This document shows positions 1 to 8,749 of a stretch of DNA of 64,000 bases, piece by piece; the stretch's first letter is position 1, and every line of letters begins with the position of its first letter. The notes beneath the pieces were generated by a model. The model worked only from the letters and a program-made list of their open reading frames with translations, searched no databases and had not been told where the DNA came from. Where the stretch lies: assembly GCF_049803835.1 (NCBI RefSeq), contig NZ_JBNAGK010000004.1, forward strand, positions 1 through 64,000, in the 5' to 3' direction. A program made the position numbers and the translations under genes. This stretch comes from Pacificoceanicola sp049803835 (GTDB lineage Bacteria; Pseudomonadota; Alphaproteobacteria; Rhodobacterales; Rhodobacteraceae).

Positions 1-25
1 GGGAACGCGTGCGGCGCACGCGTGC

Positions 26-88
26 AGGGGCGCTGCCCCTACGCCCCTGCGGGGCGACCCCGGAGGTATTTGCAAAGAGAAGAAACAG
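26..88 (+). repeat. Hairpin-plus-core intergenic element, copy a
   Basis: Two G+C hairpins (AGGGGC-gct-GCCCCT at 26-40 and GCCCC-tgc-GGGGC at about 43-55) are followed by a GGTATTT core and an AAAGAGAAGAA tail. A further GCGTGCG/CGCACGC hairpin lies at 7-21. The same hairpin-then-core layout recurs at 8545, 14883, 26241 (minus), 29631 and 33701 (minus). The gene that ends upstream lies outside the window, so its relation to a gene end cannot be seen here. Confidence 0.5.
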
Positions 89-168
89 GAGACGCGGGGC
101 GGGATTGTTGCCTGCTTGCAGGCTCCGGGCAATCGTGATCTGCTCCGCGCCAAGACAGGAGTTCCCCG

Positions 169-1938
169 ATGTTCCAGACTTTCACCGAGTCCGCCTCGCC
201 GGATACCGGACCCGCCCGCCTTGCGGCGCTGCGCAAGGCCATGCAGGACGCGGGCGTTGACGGGTTTCTCGTGCCGCGGGCGGATGCCTGGCAGGGGGAG
301 TACGTGGCCCCGGCGGATGAACGGCTGTCCTGGCTGACCGGGTTTACCGGCTCGGCGGGCTGGGCCGTGGCCCTGGCGGACCGGGCGGCGGTCTTCGTGG
401 ACGGGCGCTACCGGGTGCAGGTGAAGCGGCAGGTGGCGGAGGTCTTCGAGAAGGTCGACTGGCCGGAGACGTCCCTGGCCGACTGGATCAAGGCGGCCCT
501 GCCGGAGGGGCAAACCGGTTTCGATCCCTGGCTGCTGACGGTCGAGCAGAAGCGCGGGCTGGAGGAGAAGGGCGTCGCCCTGCGGCCGGTGGCGAACCTT
601 GTGGATGCGGTGTGGGAGGATCGCCCCGCCCCGCCTCTGGGCAAGGTCTTCGCGCAGCCGGTGGCGCTTTCGGGCGAGGCGCATGAGGCCAAGATCGCGC
701 GGCTGGCCAAGGGCCTCGGCAAGGCGCGGGCGGCGGTCATCACCCTGCCCGACAGCATTGCCTGGCTCCTGAACATCCGCGGCAGCGACATTCCGAAGAA
801 CCCGGTGCCGCAGGGGTTTGCCGTCCTGCATGCGGATGCGACGGTGACGCTGTTCATGGCGGAGGAGAAACTGGGGGATGTGCGCGACCATCTCGGCGTC
901 AGCGTCACGATACAGCCGGTGGCGGCGTTCGAAGACGCGTTGAGGGCGCTTCAGGGTCCGGTTCAGATCGACCCGGCGAGCTGTCCCGTTGCTGTCAACG
1001 ACGCGCTCGAAGGCCGCGAGATCGTCGAGGGGGACGATCCCTGTGTCCTGCCCAAGGCGATGAAGAACGCCACCGAACTGGAGGGCACCCGCGCGGCGCA
1101 TCTGCGCGATGCGGCGGCGATGGTGCGCTTCCTGTGCTGGCTGGACCGGGAGGCACCGGGAAACCTGACCGAGATCACCGTGGTCAAGCGCCTCGAAGAG
1201 GAGCGCCGCGCCACCAACGCCCTGCGCGACATCAGTTTCGACACCATCAGCGGCTCCGGCCCTAATGGCGCCATCGTGCATTACCGCGTGACGGAGGCCA
1301 CGGACCGGCCCCTGCAAGACGGCGAGTTGCTGCTGGTGGACAGCGGCGGGCAGTATGTGGATGGTACGACGGACATCACCCGCACCATCGCGATCGGCGC
1401 TGTGGGCGAGGAAGAGAGGCAGAATTTCACCCGCGTCCTCAAGGGCATGATCGCGATTTCCATGCTGCGTTTCCCGAAGGGCATGACCGGGCAGGACATC
1501 GACCCCTTTGCCCGCCATGCGCTCTGGCAGGCGGGGCTCGACTATGGCCATGGCACCGGGCATGGCGTCGGATCGTATCTTTGCGTGCACGAGGGCCCCG
1601 CCCGCATCAGCCGCGCCGGGAAGGTTGCCTTCCAGCCCGGCATGATCCTGTCCAACGAGCCGGGGTTCTATCGCGAGGGCGCTTATGGTATCCGCATCGA
1701 GAACCTCGTGGTGGTCGAGGCGGCCGCGGCCCTGCCCGGCCAGACGATCCCGCAGCAATACCGCTTCGAGACCCTCACATGGGTACCGATCGACCGCAGG
1801 CTGATCGTGCCGGAGATGCTGACCAGTGCGGAGCGCGACTGGATCAACGCCTACCACGCCGAGGTGCGGACCCGCGTTGCGCCTCTGGTCGATGATGTCG
1901 CAGGGGCATGGTTGGCAGAGGCATGCGCCGCGATTTGA
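169..1938 (+). CDS. Xaa-Pro aminopeptidase (aminopeptidase P, M24B)
   Basis: This is a cytosolic metallopeptidase that removes an N-terminal residue preceding proline. At 589 residues it is the long three-domain form related to eukaryotic APP1, not the roughly 440-residue E. coli PepP. The C-terminal pita-bread domain carries all five metal ligands: D391 in VDSGG, D402 in GTTDIT, H465 in HGTGHGVG, E497 in SNEPGF and E511 in IENL, with spacing close to APP1. The ATG at 169 follows AGACAGGAG by about 8 nt. It stands alone: the upstream gene is outside the window and the next gene starts about 100 bp downstream. Its TGA stop overlaps a TTGACA hexamer at 1935-1940 that could be a -35 box for the next gene. 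Confidence 0.95.
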   Translation: MFQTFTESASPDTGPARLAALRKAMQDAGVDGFLVPRADAWQGEYVAPADERLSWLTGFTGSAGWAVALADRAAVFVDGRYRVQVKRQVAEVFEKVDWPETSLADWIKAALPEGQTGFDPWLLTVEQKRGLEEKGVALRPVANLVDAVWEDRPAPPLGKVFAQPVALSGEAHEAKIARLAKGLGKARAAVITLPDSIAWLLNIRGSDIPKNPVPQGFAVLHADATVTLFMAEEKLGDVRDHLGVSVTIQPVAAFEDALRALQGPVQIDPASCPVAVNDALEGREIVEGDDPCVLPKAMKNATELEGTRAAHLRDAAAMVRFLCWLDREAPGNLTEITVVKRLEEERRATNALRDISFDTISGSGPNGAIVHYRVTEATDRPLQDGELLLVDSGGQYVDGTTDITRTIAIGAVGEEERQNFTRVLKGMIAISMLRFPKGMTGQDIDPFARHALWQAGLDYGHGTGHGVGSYLCVHEGPARISRAGKVAFQPGMILSNEPGFYREGAYGIRIENLVVVEAAAALPGQTIPQQYRFETLTWVPIDRRLIVPEMLTSAERDWINAYHAEVRTRVAPLVDDVAGAWLAEACAAI

Positions 1939-2040
1939 CATTATAGTGTCACAAGAAAGGTGTCTCTGGACCGGAACACCGCGCAATAAAATTATCCCGA
2001 TTTGGGAGAACAGATGACCATGACACAGGGGGACAGGACG

Positions 2041-2382
2041 ATGAGCAAGATCACGATTACACCGGCAGAGGGCACCTGGGTCGTGCGCGCGGGCGGCGCG
2101 GTCATCGGCGAGAGCGCCAACGCCCTGGAACTCACGGAGGGTGATTTGCCCTTCGTGATCTACTTTCCGCGCGGCGACATCGCCATGGCCTTCCTCGACC
2201 GGACGACACATGAGACCACCTGCCCGTACAAGGGAACCGCGAGCTACTTCTCGATCATGTCGAAGTCGAAGACCTACACAAACGCGGTGTGGTCCTACGA
2301 GAACCCGAACCCGGACGTCGCGGCGATCAAGGATCACCTGGCGTTCTACGTCCAGGAAGGCGTGACAGTGGAGCAGGTCTGA
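2041..2382 (+). CDS. DUF427 domain protein
   Basis: A small soluble protein of about 113 residues that fits the DUF427 family: VRAGGAVIGES near the N-terminus, then YFPRGDIAM, a TTCPYKGTASYFS core and a VAAIKDHLAFY C-terminus. The TCPYKGTA segment is the family hallmark. The biochemical role of DUF427 is not established to my knowledge. The start is uncertain: 2041 follows AGGGGGACAGGACG, while an in-frame ATG at 2014 has GGGAGA 5 nt upstream and would add nine residues. There is no obvious functional link to its neighbours. Confidence 0.85.
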   Translation: MSKITITPAEGTWVVRAGGAVIGESANALELTEGDLPFVIYFPRGDIAMAFLDRTTHETTCPYKGTASYFSIMSKSKTYTNAVWSYENPNPDVAAIKDHLAFYVQEGVTVEQV

Positions 2383-2564
2383 GGACTGCTGCGCGCCCCG
2401 GTTGAACACGATACGGGCGGTCTGGCCGGGCCGTCCGTTGCCTTGTCCGGCGCACCGAAGCGACTCTCGCCAACAGCCTCCGGCGGTTGAAATGGGCATC
2501 CTTTTTCCCTAGCCTGTGACCCGAGCCATTCTGTCCAGACATTCAAGACCATCCGGAGAGTTTC

Positions 2565-3257
2565 ATGTCCCATTTCGTCCCCATCCTGTCCACCGCCCTC
2601 GCCTTTGGCCTCGCGACCCCTGCCTTGGCTGTAACCGTCAACGGCGCTGACCTCGGCACCGCGCCTGGCTTCGGCCTGCCGAATGGCGCGGGAGCTGTCA
2701 CCGGCACGTCGATGGCCTTCGGCACCGGACCGTTCGAGGACGTGGTGCTGGTCACGCTCGATCTTGGCGGTGCCACCTCCGGCACCATCGCCATGGATCT
2801 GACGCGCACGACTAGTGACATGGATGTGACGTTCGGGCTGAGCTACGGCACGGTCTTCGACTGGGTGGGTCTTGCCGATCAGGGACTGCTGCTCAGCAGC
2901 CCCGGCCTCGGGACATTCGACGGGACGGGCTATGGCTGGGGCAGTCTCACCACCTCCAATGTCACACCCGTCTTTCCCACCGGCCCCATCGGGACGATCA
3001 CCTACGCCTTCGACCTCGTCGCGGGCACCTATGACCTGACCTATGGCACGTACACCCTGAACGGCACCTTCAAGCCGGGGTTCGATACTGGCCAGCCGAT
3101 GACGTTCCTCTTGGGCAAGAACAACGCCAGCGAAGCCATGCAGGTCGACAGCATCAGCTACAGCCTTGGCAGTGCCGAAGTGCCGCTGCCCGCCGGTCTG
3201 CCGTTGCTTGCCGGGGCGCTGGCCGGTCTCGCCGTCCTGCGGCGGCGCGCGGTCTAA
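2565..3257 (+). CDS. Secreted protein with VPLPA-type C-terminal sorting tail
   Basis: A 230-residue exported protein. Residues 1-22 form a signal peptide ending ALA. The middle is Gly/Thr/Asp-rich and beta-like, with no recognised enzymatic motif. The last 24 residues are a classic exosortase substrate tail: VPLPAG, a hydrophobic helix, then RRR. VPLPA-CTERM proteins are known substrates of the XrtD exosortase group, and no exosortase is visible in this window. The tail is inferred to be cleaved in the inner membrane, with the protein then released or attached outside. The stop codon overlaps the stop of the convergent downstream gene by 4 bp. Two similar tails occur at 11343-12059 and 62039-62683. 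Confidence 0.85.
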   Translation: MSHFVPILSTALAFGLATPALAVTVNGADLGTAPGFGLPNGAGAVTGTSMAFGTGPFEDVVLVTLDLGGATSGTIAMDLTRTTSDMDVTFGLSYGTVFDWVGLADQGLLLSSPGLGTFDGTGYGWGSLTTSNVTPVFPTGPIGTITYAFDLVAGTYDLTYGTYTLNGTFKPGFDTGQPMTFLLGKNNASEAMQVDSISYSLGSAEVPLPAGLPLLAGALAGLAVLRRRAV

Positions 3258-4027
3258 CGCAGCGCCGCCAGCAGCAGCCGCCAGCGTTTGCCGAACTCGC
3301 TGAGGGCAAGCGTGCCGTCAGCAACACGGGCAGGATGTCGTGCGGCCTGTGTGAGCAACGCTCTGGTCTGCCATGCAGCCAGTAGCGCGGGTTTACCTGC
3401 ATCGGGGCGGCCTTTGCGGCGGCCTTCGGCATACCGCGCCAGCCCCCGCTCCGCCAAGGCTGCTATCGTCTCGGGCCTGCCATCTGGCAAAGGCTGCCTT
3501 CCCCGCGCCTCCAGGTCCGGGACGGCCCGCAGATACCCGGCGAGGCCCGCCGCCGTGCCAATCCGCCACGCCGCTGCCACGTCCCGAGTGCCAAGGCCCC
3601 TTGCCGCCGCCGCCATCAGCCCGCCGCCGGTCTTTTCCAGGTAGTCCCACAGCGCCGGTTCGTCCGCGAAAGGCACGCGTTCCACGTCCAGTCGCCGTGC
3701 CTCCACCAGGTCCTGCAACCAGAGCGCCGCCTCTCCATCCAGAACCAGCGCCAGCGGAGTCACCACCTCGTGCCGGCGCACCATGCCGCCGTTGCGGATC
3801 TCTTCCAGCGCGTCCCACCACCATTGCAGCCGCATCTGCGCGATCATCGGCTCCTGCGTGAGCCAGGGCGCACGGCTGACCTCGACGTTGAAGGCGTAGA
3901 TCGGAAAGAGCACCGCCCGCGCCTGAACCGGCGCCGCCATGACGGCGGCGAAGCGCTCCGGGTCGCCCTGTTCGACCAGCTTCGCGCAGGCGATCAGGTC
4001 CGGGTTCTCGGCAAAGGGATCGCTCAA
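3254..4027 (-). CDS. Squalene/phytoene synthase-family protein (NDUFAF6-like)
   Basis: 257 residues of the trans-isoprenyl diphosphate synthase fold. The N-terminal half has FPIYAFNVEVSR and MRLQWWWDALEEI, as in the alphaproteobacterial and mitochondrial NDUFAF6-like branch. A good second Asp-rich DxxxD motif is not evident, which argues against a real squalene or phytoene synthase. NDUFAF6 assists respiratory complex I assembly in mitochondria; a matching role here is inference. The start overlaps the stop of the upstream methyltransferase (ATGA, 4024-4027), so the two are translationally coupled and sit at the end of the cysS-cimA operon. No carotenoid or hopanoid gene is nearby. Confidence 0.75.
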   Translation of the reverse strand: MSDPFAENPDLIACAKLVEQGDPERFAAVMAAPVQARAVLFPIYAFNVEVSRAPWLTQEPMIAQMRLQWWWDALEEIRNGGMVRRHEVVTPLALVLDGEAALWLQDLVEARRLDVERVPFADEPALWDYLEKTGGGLMAAAARGLGTRDVAAAWRIGTAAGLAGYLRAVPDLEARGRQPLPDGRPETIAALAERGLARYAEGRRKGRPDAGKPALLAAWQTRALLTQAARHPARVADGTLALSEFGKRWRLLLAALR

Positions 4028-4743
4028 CGGGGGCGCACCACGGTGAGCGCATAGCCGAATGCCTCGTTGTGCTCCCGCCAGAGCGCGATTTCCGCCTCGG
4101 TCTCGTCCAGAACCTGAGCGAGCGCGGCATCGGCCCCCGGCCTGAGTTGTGCCACCTGCGCCTCCAGGGGCCGGTAATAGGCCTCCCAGGACGCGCGGGG
4201 CAGCATCTTCTGCGCCACGATCCCGAGGCCCTCGGCCTCCACGATTCCGTTCAGCCGCTCCACGGTGCCAATCGCCGGATACTCGGCCTCCAGCGGTGCG
4301 CGAACCTCAGTCGCCGGCTCGGCCACCCGGAACACCAGTTCGGAGAAACAGAGCACGCCGCCCGGCGCCAGCTTGCCGCGCATCAGCTCGAGCCCCTCGC
4401 GCAGCCCGAGAAAATACAAGGCCCCGGCGCACCAGATCACGTCGAACGGCCCCTCGGCCTCCCGCATGTCCCCGGTCACCAGCGTCACCCGCGAATCCCG
4501 GCCCCAGCGCCGCGCGGCCTGCTCCACGAAGGGCGCATGCGCTTCCACCGCCGTCACATGCCCGCCGGGCGCCGTGGCCAGCAGCAGCGCCTGGATGTCC
4601 GCCCCCGGCCCCGCGCCCGCGTCCAACACCCGCGCCCCGGGCTTCACCCCGGCCGCGCCAAGTGCCCAGGCCACGTCCTCGGGCCGCCCCGGCCCTTCGC
4701 GCGGCAGGTCCTTGTGCACCTCGAAAAACGCCGATCTGTCCAT
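4024..4743 (-). CDS. Class I SAM-dependent methyltransferase
   Basis: About 240 residues with a Rossmann-type SAM fold. Motif I is VLDAGAGPGADIQ, motif II the acidic VTAVEAHAPF, then GDMREAEGPFDVIWCAGALYFLG and the post-motif KLAPGGVLCFSE. The substrate cannot be told from sequence; the family spans small-molecule and lipid methyltransferases. I chose the ATG at 4743 because GAGGGAGCGG lies about 8 nt upstream and the protein then starts 14 bp after the cimA stop. An in-frame upstream start at 4779 would run into cimA. It is coupled to the downstream squalene/phytoene synthase-like gene by a 4-bp overlap. Confidence 0.8.
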   Translation of the reverse strand: MDRSAFFEVHKDLPREGPGRPEDVAWALGAAGVKPGARVLDAGAGPGADIQALLLATAPGGHVTAVEAHAPFVEQAARRWGRDSRVTLVTGDMREAEGPFDVIWCAGALYFLGLREGLELMRGKLAPGGVLCFSELVFRVAEPATEVRAPLEAEYPAIGTVERLNGIVEAEGLGIVAQKMLPRASWEAYYRPLEAQVAQLRPGADAALAQVLDETEAEIALWREHNEAFGYALTVVRPR

Positions 4744-4756
4744 GCCGTCCGCTCCC

Positions 4757-6382
4757 TCAGGCCGCCACCGTTCCGGCATCGCGGACCAGCTTCCAGCGCA
4801 CCGCGTCGAGCAGCGCCTCGAAACTGGCGTCGACGATGTTCGGGCTGACGCCCACAGTCGACCAGCGCCGACCGAGACTGTCCTCGCTGTCGATGGTCAC
4901 CCGCGTGACGGCCTCGGTGCCACCCTGCGTGATCCGCACCTTGAAATCCACCAGCCGCATGTCGTCGATCAGTGCCTGATAGCGCCCGAGATCCTTCGCC
5001 AGCGCCTTCGACAGGGCGTTGACCGGGCCGCGGTCGCAACCCTCCTCATCCATGGACTCCGACACTGACAGCTTCTTCTCGCCGTCGATCTTCACCACGA
5101 CCACCGCCTCGGACAGGCTGACCATGCGATTGTATTTGTTCTTGCGCCGCTCCACCGTCACCCGGTAGCGCTTCACCTCGAAGAACTCCGGCAGCACGCC
5201 CAATTCATCCCGCGCCAGCAGCTCGAAACTCGCCTGCGCGGTGTCGTAGGAATAGCCCTCCGACTCCCGCTCCTTCACCCGCTCCAGAATGCGGGCCAGA
5301 GCCGGATCGCGCTTGTCCACCTCCAGCCCGGCATCGGAGAGACGGCGGCGCAGGTTCGATTGCCCAGCCTGGTTGGACATCGGGATGATGCGCTCGTTGC
5401 CGACGCGCTTCGGCTCCACATGCTCGTAGGTGGACGGGTCTTTCAGGATGGCGCTGGCATGCAGCCCCGCCTTGTGCGCAAAGGCCGAGGCCCCGACATA
5501 GGGCGCCTGCTTCATCGGCACCCGGTTCAGGATATCGTCGAGCATCCGCGCCACCCGCGTCAACCCGGTCAGCGCCTCCTTGCTCACTCCGGTCTCGAAA
5601 CGGCTCGCGAAGGGCTCCTTGAGCAGCAAGGTCGGGATCAGCGATGTCAGATTGGCATTGCCGCAGCGCTCGCCAAGCCCGTTCAGCGTCCCCTGCACCT
5701 GCCGCGCCCCGGCCAGAACCGCGGCCAGAGACCCGGCTACGGCGTTTTCGGTGTCATTGTGCGTATGGATCCCCAATCGTGCACCATCGACCCCGGATTC
5801 GATGACTTCGTGCACGATCTGCCCGATTTCATGCGGCAAAGTCCCACCGTTGGTGTCACAGAGCACCACCCACCGCGCCCCGGCGTCGAGCGCGGTCTTG
5901 AGGCACTCCAGAGCGTAACCGGGATTGTCCTTGTAGCCGTCGAAGAAATGCTCCGCATCGAACAGCGCCTCGCGGCCGGAGGCCACCAGATGTGCCATAC
6001 TGGCGCGGATGTTCTCGAGGTTCTCTTCGAGCGACACGCCAAGCGCCTTGGTCACATGGTAGTCATGCGATTTGCCCACCAGACAGACCGCCCCGGTCCC
6101 GGCATTCAGGACAGCGGCCAGCACGTCGTCGTTCTCCGCCGAGCGCCCCGCGCGTTTGGTCATTCCGAAGGCCGTCAACGCGGCTTTCGTCTGCGGCACC
6201 GCCTCGAAGAAGGCCGAATCCGTCGGGTTCGCCCCGGGCCAGCCGCCCTCTATGTAGTCGACGCCAAGCGCGTCCAACGCCGCCGCGATCCGCAGCTTCT
6301 CATTGGTCGAGAACTGCACACCTTGCGTCTGCTGCCCGTCGCGCAGGGTCGTGTCATAGAGATACAGCCGCTCCCGTGTCAT
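4757..6382 (-). CDS. cimA: Citramalate synthase
   Basis: 541 residues of the LeuA/CimA family, cytosolic, condensing pyruvate with acetyl-CoA to (R)-citramalate as a threonine-independent entry to isoleucine. The N-terminal TIM barrel has DTTLRDGQQTQG at about 10-21 and the metal-binding HTHND at 206-210, then GLGERCGNANL. The C-terminal LeuA-type dimerisation/regulatory domain includes SVSESMDEEG and WSTVGVSPNI. The length and the IEGGWPGANPTD segment match the CimA-type 2-isopropylmalate synthase homologue group rather than LeuA. It overlaps the cysS stop by 4 bp (6379-6382). ilvC, which acts later in the same pathway, lies far away at 60 kb. Confidence 0.93.
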   Translation of the reverse strand: MTRERLYLYDTTLRDGQQTQGVQFSTNEKLRIAAALDALGVDYIEGGWPGANPTDSAFFEAVPQTKAALTAFGMTKRAGRSAENDDVLAAVLNAGTGAVCLVGKSHDYHVTKALGVSLEENLENIRASMAHLVASGREALFDAEHFFDGYKDNPGYALECLKTALDAGARWVVLCDTNGGTLPHEIGQIVHEVIESGVDGARLGIHTHNDTENAVAGSLAAVLAGARQVQGTLNGLGERCGNANLTSLIPTLLLKEPFASRFETGVSKEALTGLTRVARMLDDILNRVPMKQAPYVGASAFAHKAGLHASAILKDPSTYEHVEPKRVGNERIIPMSNQAGQSNLRRRLSDAGLEVDKRDPALARILERVKERESEGYSYDTAQASFELLARDELGVLPEFFEVKRYRVTVERRKNKYNRMVSLSEAVVVVKIDGEKKLSVSESMDEEGCDRGPVNALSKALAKDLGRYQALIDDMRLVDFKVRITQGGTEAVTRVTIDSEDSLGRRWSTVGVSPNIVDASFEALLDAVRWKLVRDAGTVAA

Positions 6383-7833
6383 TGTTCAGCCTCTCTTTGG
6401 CGCTCGATTTTCGACAACGCGTCGCTATCGAAAGTTTCGGTCGGTTCGAGTGAGACGCCTTCCTTGGACATGCGCACTTCGACACCCGCCGCAATGAGCG
6501 CCGATTTCATGGAATCTACGCCAGAGAAATCCTTGGTTTGCATGGCCCGCACACGCATCGCCTGCAGGTTTTTCTCAAGCGTTTTCAAGACAAACATATC
6601 GCCGCCGTCAGCAGGACGGTCATTTTCCCAGCCGGAAAGACTATCGGTCAGAAGGCCGAGAAGCTTGGCGGAACTCAGCAACGAAACGAAATCTCCTGAA
6701 TTCGACAAATTGTGTAGCTCAGCAATCGCTCCATGCGTGTTCAGGTCATCGGCCAACGCCGCGACCACGCCAGCATGCGGTGCGGTCGTGGGAAGACCAC
6801 GGGTTTGTGCCCGCCACTTCTGCAAAGTCTTTTTCGCCTCCCGCGCCTTTTCCGCCGTCCAGTCCATCGGCTTGCGGTAATGCGTGGAGAGCATGACGAA
6901 CCGGATCACCTCCCCCGGCACGCCCTGATCCAGCAGGTCGCGCACGGTGAAGAAGTTGCCGAGCGATTTGGACATCTTCTTGCCCTCGACCTGCAACATC
7001 TCGTTGTGCAGCCAGACATTCGCCATGACATCGGAGTGGTTCGCGCAGCAGCTCTGCGCGATCTCGTTCTCATGGTGCGGGAAGGACAGATCATTGCCGC
7101 CGCCATGGATGTCAAAGACATGAGGACGGCTCAGGGCGGCCTCGGACAGACGCCCCTCTTCAAGCGGCTTCTTCCAGAGCAGATCGTCCGCCATCGCCGA
7201 GCACTCGATATGCCAGCCCGGCCGCCCCCGGCCCCAGGGACTGTCCCAACCGGGCAAATCGTCCGAAGATGGCTTCCACAGCACGAAATCCATCGGATCG
7301 CGCTTGTAGGGCGCGACCTCGACCCGCGCCCCGGCGATCATGTCCTCCACGGACCGCCCCGAGAGCCGCCCGTAACCGTCGTAACTGCCGACGGAAAACA
7401 GTACGTGCCCCTCAGCGGCATAGGCGTGACCCGCCGCGATCAGCCCCTCGATCATCGCCACCATCTGCGGGATGAACTGCGTCGCGCGCGGCATGTGGGT
7501 CGGCTCCATCACCCCGACTGCAGCCATGTCGTCGAGATACCACTGGGTCGTCTCCGCCGTGATCTCGCCAATCGACCGCCCCGACTCCGCCGCCCGCGCG
7601 TTGATCTTGTCATCTACGTCGGTGAAATTGCGCACATAGGTCACATGATCCGCGCCATAGACCTGCCGCAGCAGCCGGAACAGCACGTCAAAGACAATCG
7701 CGGGCCGCGCATTGCCAAGGTGTGCCCGGTCATAGACCGTCGGCCCGCAGACATACATCCGCACGTTTTTCTCGTCCAAAGGCTCGAACCGCTCCTTGCG
7801 GCGGGTCATCGAATTGGTGAGACGGATTTCCAT
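6379..7833 (-). CDS. cysS: Cysteinyl-tRNA synthetase
   Basis: 484 residues, class I aminoacyl-tRNA synthetase charging tRNA-Cys. Visible signatures are the zinc and active-site Cys in YVCGPTVYDRAHLGNAR (C29, with HLGN at 38-41), further zinc ligands in GWHIECSAM and FPHHENEIAQ, and KMSKS at 286-290. The ATG at 7833 follows CCGGAGCGCGCC, while an in-frame upstream start at 7848 lacks a good ribosome site. It is the first gene of a minus-strand run cysS-cimA-methyltransferase-squalene/phytoene synthase-like, coupled by ATGA overlaps. Confidence 0.96.
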   Translation of the reverse strand: MEIRLTNSMTRRKERFEPLDEKNVRMYVCGPTVYDRAHLGNARPAIVFDVLFRLLRQVYGADHVTYVRNFTDVDDKINARAAESGRSIGEITAETTQWYLDDMAAVGVMEPTHMPRATQFIPQMVAMIEGLIAAGHAYAAEGHVLFSVGSYDGYGRLSGRSVEDMIAGARVEVAPYKRDPMDFVLWKPSSDDLPGWDSPWGRGRPGWHIECSAMADDLLWKKPLEEGRLSEAALSRPHVFDIHGGGNDLSFPHHENEIAQSCCANHSDVMANVWLHNEMLQVEGKKMSKSLGNFFTVRDLLDQGVPGEVIRFVMLSTHYRKPMDWTAEKAREAKKTLQKWRAQTRGLPTTAPHAGVVAALADDLNTHGAIAELHNLSNSGDFVSLLSSAKLLGLLTDSLSGWENDRPADGGDMFVLKTLEKNLQAMRVRAMQTKDFSGVDSMKSALIAAGVEVRMSKEGVSLEPTETFDSDALSKIERQREAEQ

Positions 7834-8055
7834 GGCGCGCTCCGGCATAGGGTCGCGGCGGGCTTAGCAACTTCACAAAAGGATTGGAATAGAAGAGCGG
7901 CCCGCCGACAGATGTCAGTGGGGAATGCAGCAGATCGTAATGATGCGCAGGCTCTTCATGGGATCGCGGATAGCACGAAACCCGCGCCCCGGGAAGCCGC
8001 TTTCGCGGGGGTCTTCCCCTTGACCCACGGCCGCGCCGCTCGCATCCTTCCGGGC

Positions 8056-8400
8056 ATGACCCGCGCCATCGTCAACGCCCTCTGCCAGCCCCTGCCCGGC
8101 GCCGAAGTCTCGGACCCCTGGGGCGGCGGGCACGACGCCTGGAAGGTCGGCGGCAAGATGTTCGCCTGCATTGGCGCGGTGCAGAAAGGGGTCTCGGTCA
8201 AGACCCCTTCCATCGAAGATGCCGAACTCCTGATCGACATGGGCCGCGCCCTCAAGGCCCCCTATTTCCACCGCTCCTGGGTATTGCTGGACTGGGACGC
8301 GATCCCCGAAGACGAACTCCGGGACCGTATCAGCACCTCCTATGACCTGATCTTCGCCAGCCTGCCGAAAAAGACGCAAAAGGCCATCACCGAAGCATGA
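8056..8400 (+). CDS. MmcQ/YjbR family protein
   Basis: 114 residues with the YjbR fold (CyaY-like, DNA-binding-like): SDPWGGGHDAWKVGGKMFACIG, then VSVKTPSIEDAELLIDMG, then the conserved YFHRSWVLLDW and a C-terminal SYDLIFASLPKKTQKAI. The family is widespread and its molecular role is unsettled. The ATG at 8056 gives the usual family N-terminus; the longer in-frame ORF upstream runs antisense through cysS and is not real. It ends 350 bp before the convergent mltG. Confidence 0.85.
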   Translation: MTRAIVNALCQPLPGAEVSDPWGGGHDAWKVGGKMFACIGAVQKGVSVKTPSIEDAELLIDMGRALKAPYFHRSWVLLDWDAIPEDELRDRISTSYDLIFASLPKKTQKAITEA

Positions 8401-8749
8401 CTCCGCTCGCCCTGCGCCCGCTTGCCCGAGACACGCCACTGGATCGGCTTGGATCGGCTCGGGGCGAGAGCGGACCTTGGCCGGCCGTCACCCCAGCGAC
8501 CCTCCCCGAGGGGCAAGAAAATTTTGTCGGGGCAAAATTTTGTCGGGGCTTTGCCCCGCCCTTCGGGCTCCCCAAGGGTATTTGGAGACCAAAGAAGCGC
8601 CCCCCACGCCGATGTCTCCGGCGGTTCGCGCAACGCGTTCGGACGGAAGACCACCACACCAGGGCGATGGTCCTGTCTCATCCGGCGCGTTGGCTGGAGG
8701 GTGGGCCGCTGAACCGCAGGTTCAGTCGGGGCGCCCGGAAGCCGCGCCG
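8401..8749. other. 349-bp intergenic region between convergent genes
   Basis: No gene is visible. It contains a perfect 16-bp tandem duplication at 8518-8549 (AAAATTTTGTCGGGGC twice) that runs directly into hairpin-plus-core element b. The remainder to 8749 shows nothing I recognise. Confidence 0.6.
8545..8597 (+). repeat. Hairpin-plus-core intergenic element, copy b
   Basis: Hairpins GGGGC-ttt-GCCCC (8545-8557) and GCCC-ttc-GGGC (8558-8568) are followed by AAGGGTATTTGGAGACCAAAGAAG. It lies 3' of the MmcQ gene in the same orientation and faces the 3' end of mltG. It lacks a poly-U run, so it is not a textbook intrinsic terminator. Confidence 0.55.

Noticed and set aside
6733..8055. Plus-strand extension of the MmcQ/YjbR frame
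   Set aside because: It runs antisense through cysS; family length and N-terminus support the start at 8056.
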